In this document: positions 5,853 to 6,101 of the stretch, one piece after another
Layout: every line of letters starts with the position of its first letter
How positions within the stretch are numbered: position 1 is the first letter of the stretch
Assembly (NCBI GenBank): GCA_002396885.1
Contig: DGXY01000119.1
Span: 1 to 6,101 of the forward strand
DNA: 6,101 nt
Reading direction: 5' to 3'
Origin: Akkermansiaceae bacterium UBA5020
GTDB lineage: Bacteria > Verrucomicrobiota > Verrucomicrobiia > Verrucomicrobiales > DEV007
The notes under the pieces: generated by a model
Told to the model about the DNA's origin: nothing
Databases searched by the model: none
The model's input: only the letters and a program-made list of their open reading frames with translations
Position numbers and translations under genes: made by a program

Positions 5853-6101
5853 TCAATAACGATAAAGCTCGGGCTTGTAGGGGCCCTCGACGGGCACGCC
5901 GATGTATTTCGCCTGCTCGTCGGTGAGCTTGGTGAGCTTCGCGCCGATCTTCTCAAGGTGAAGACGGGCGACTTCCTCGTCGAGCTTCTTGGGAAGGATG
6001 TAGACGCCGGGGGAATAGACGTCCTTGTTCTTCCAGAGATCGATCTGGGCGAGGGTCTGGTTGGTGAAGCTGTTGCTCATGACGAAGCTCGGGTGGCCGG
6101 T
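5853..6101 (-). CDS. ahcY: S-adenosylhomocysteine hydrolase, C-terminal 82 residues (start outside window)
   Basis: The visible part is the conserved C-terminus of adenosylhomocysteinase, a cytoplasmic NAD-dependent enzyme that splits S-adenosylhomocysteine into adenosine and homocysteine and so relieves product inhibition of SAM methyltransferases. The fragment opens with TGHPSFVMSNSFTNQ (residues 1-15 of the fragment), a hallmark block. The central segment contains the LPKKLDEEVARLHL block, then a helix ending YIGVPVEGPY, and the protein finishes in KPELYRY. The C-terminal Lys and Tyr of this family reach into the neighbouring subunit to contact NAD. The frame is open at the window edge, so an in-frame Met at 6078-6080 is internal and not the start. 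The gene is convergent with the suf cluster and followed by a strong terminator. Its promoter and any SAH riboswitch lie outside the window. Confidence 0.97.
   Translation of the reverse strand, partial: TGHPSFVMSNSFTNQTLAQIDLWKNKDVYSPGVYILPKKLDEEVARLHLEKIGAKLTKLTDEQAKYIGVPVEGPYKPELYRY

Overview
The window (about 60% G+C by eye) looks like ordinary chromosome from a Gram-negative-type bacterium. My best guess is Verrucomicrobiota or a relative. This rests on a secreted DUF4159 protein, a Fur-family gene fused to a short sufCBD run, high G+C, and no Shine-Dalgarno motif at any of the five visible starts. No rRNA or marker gene confirms it, so the lineage is an inference.

Layout: (1) 1-261, the 3' end of a plus-strand gene coding for an Ala/Pro-rich tail; (2) 301-1185, a minus-strand gene for a secreted DUF4159 protein, convergent with the first; (3) 1186-1319, a divergent intergenic region holding an array of AGAAT/ATTCT half-sites that overlaps a candidate promoter; (4) 1320-5492, a plus-strand cluster of a Fur/PerR-family regulator, sufC, sufB and sufD; (5) 5493-5790, about 300 bp without a credible gene but with several short inverted repeats near its end; (6) a strong bidirectional terminator hairpin at 5791-5823; (7) 5853-6101, the 3' end of minus-strand ahcY (S-adenosylhomocysteine hydrolase), running off the window.

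How the genes work together: SufB, SufC and SufD form the SufBC2D scaffold/ATPase that assembles Fe-S clusters. The first gene of the cluster encodes a metal-dependent repressor with the PerR-type aspartate (Asp109), and the operator-like array resembles a PerR/Fur box. The simplest reading is an autoregulated operon that raises Fe-S assembly under peroxide stress or iron shortage. The cysteine desulfurase (SufS) and sulfur carrier (SufE/SufU) are not in the window. DUF4159 may share the operator region by divergence. AhcY belongs to the methionine/SAM cycle and is not obviously connected.

I found no mobile element, CRISPR array, tRNA or rRNA, and no clearly new multi-gene system. The points most worth following up are the operator array, the Cys at a normally Asp metal-ligand position in the regulator, and the palindrome cluster downstream of sufD.
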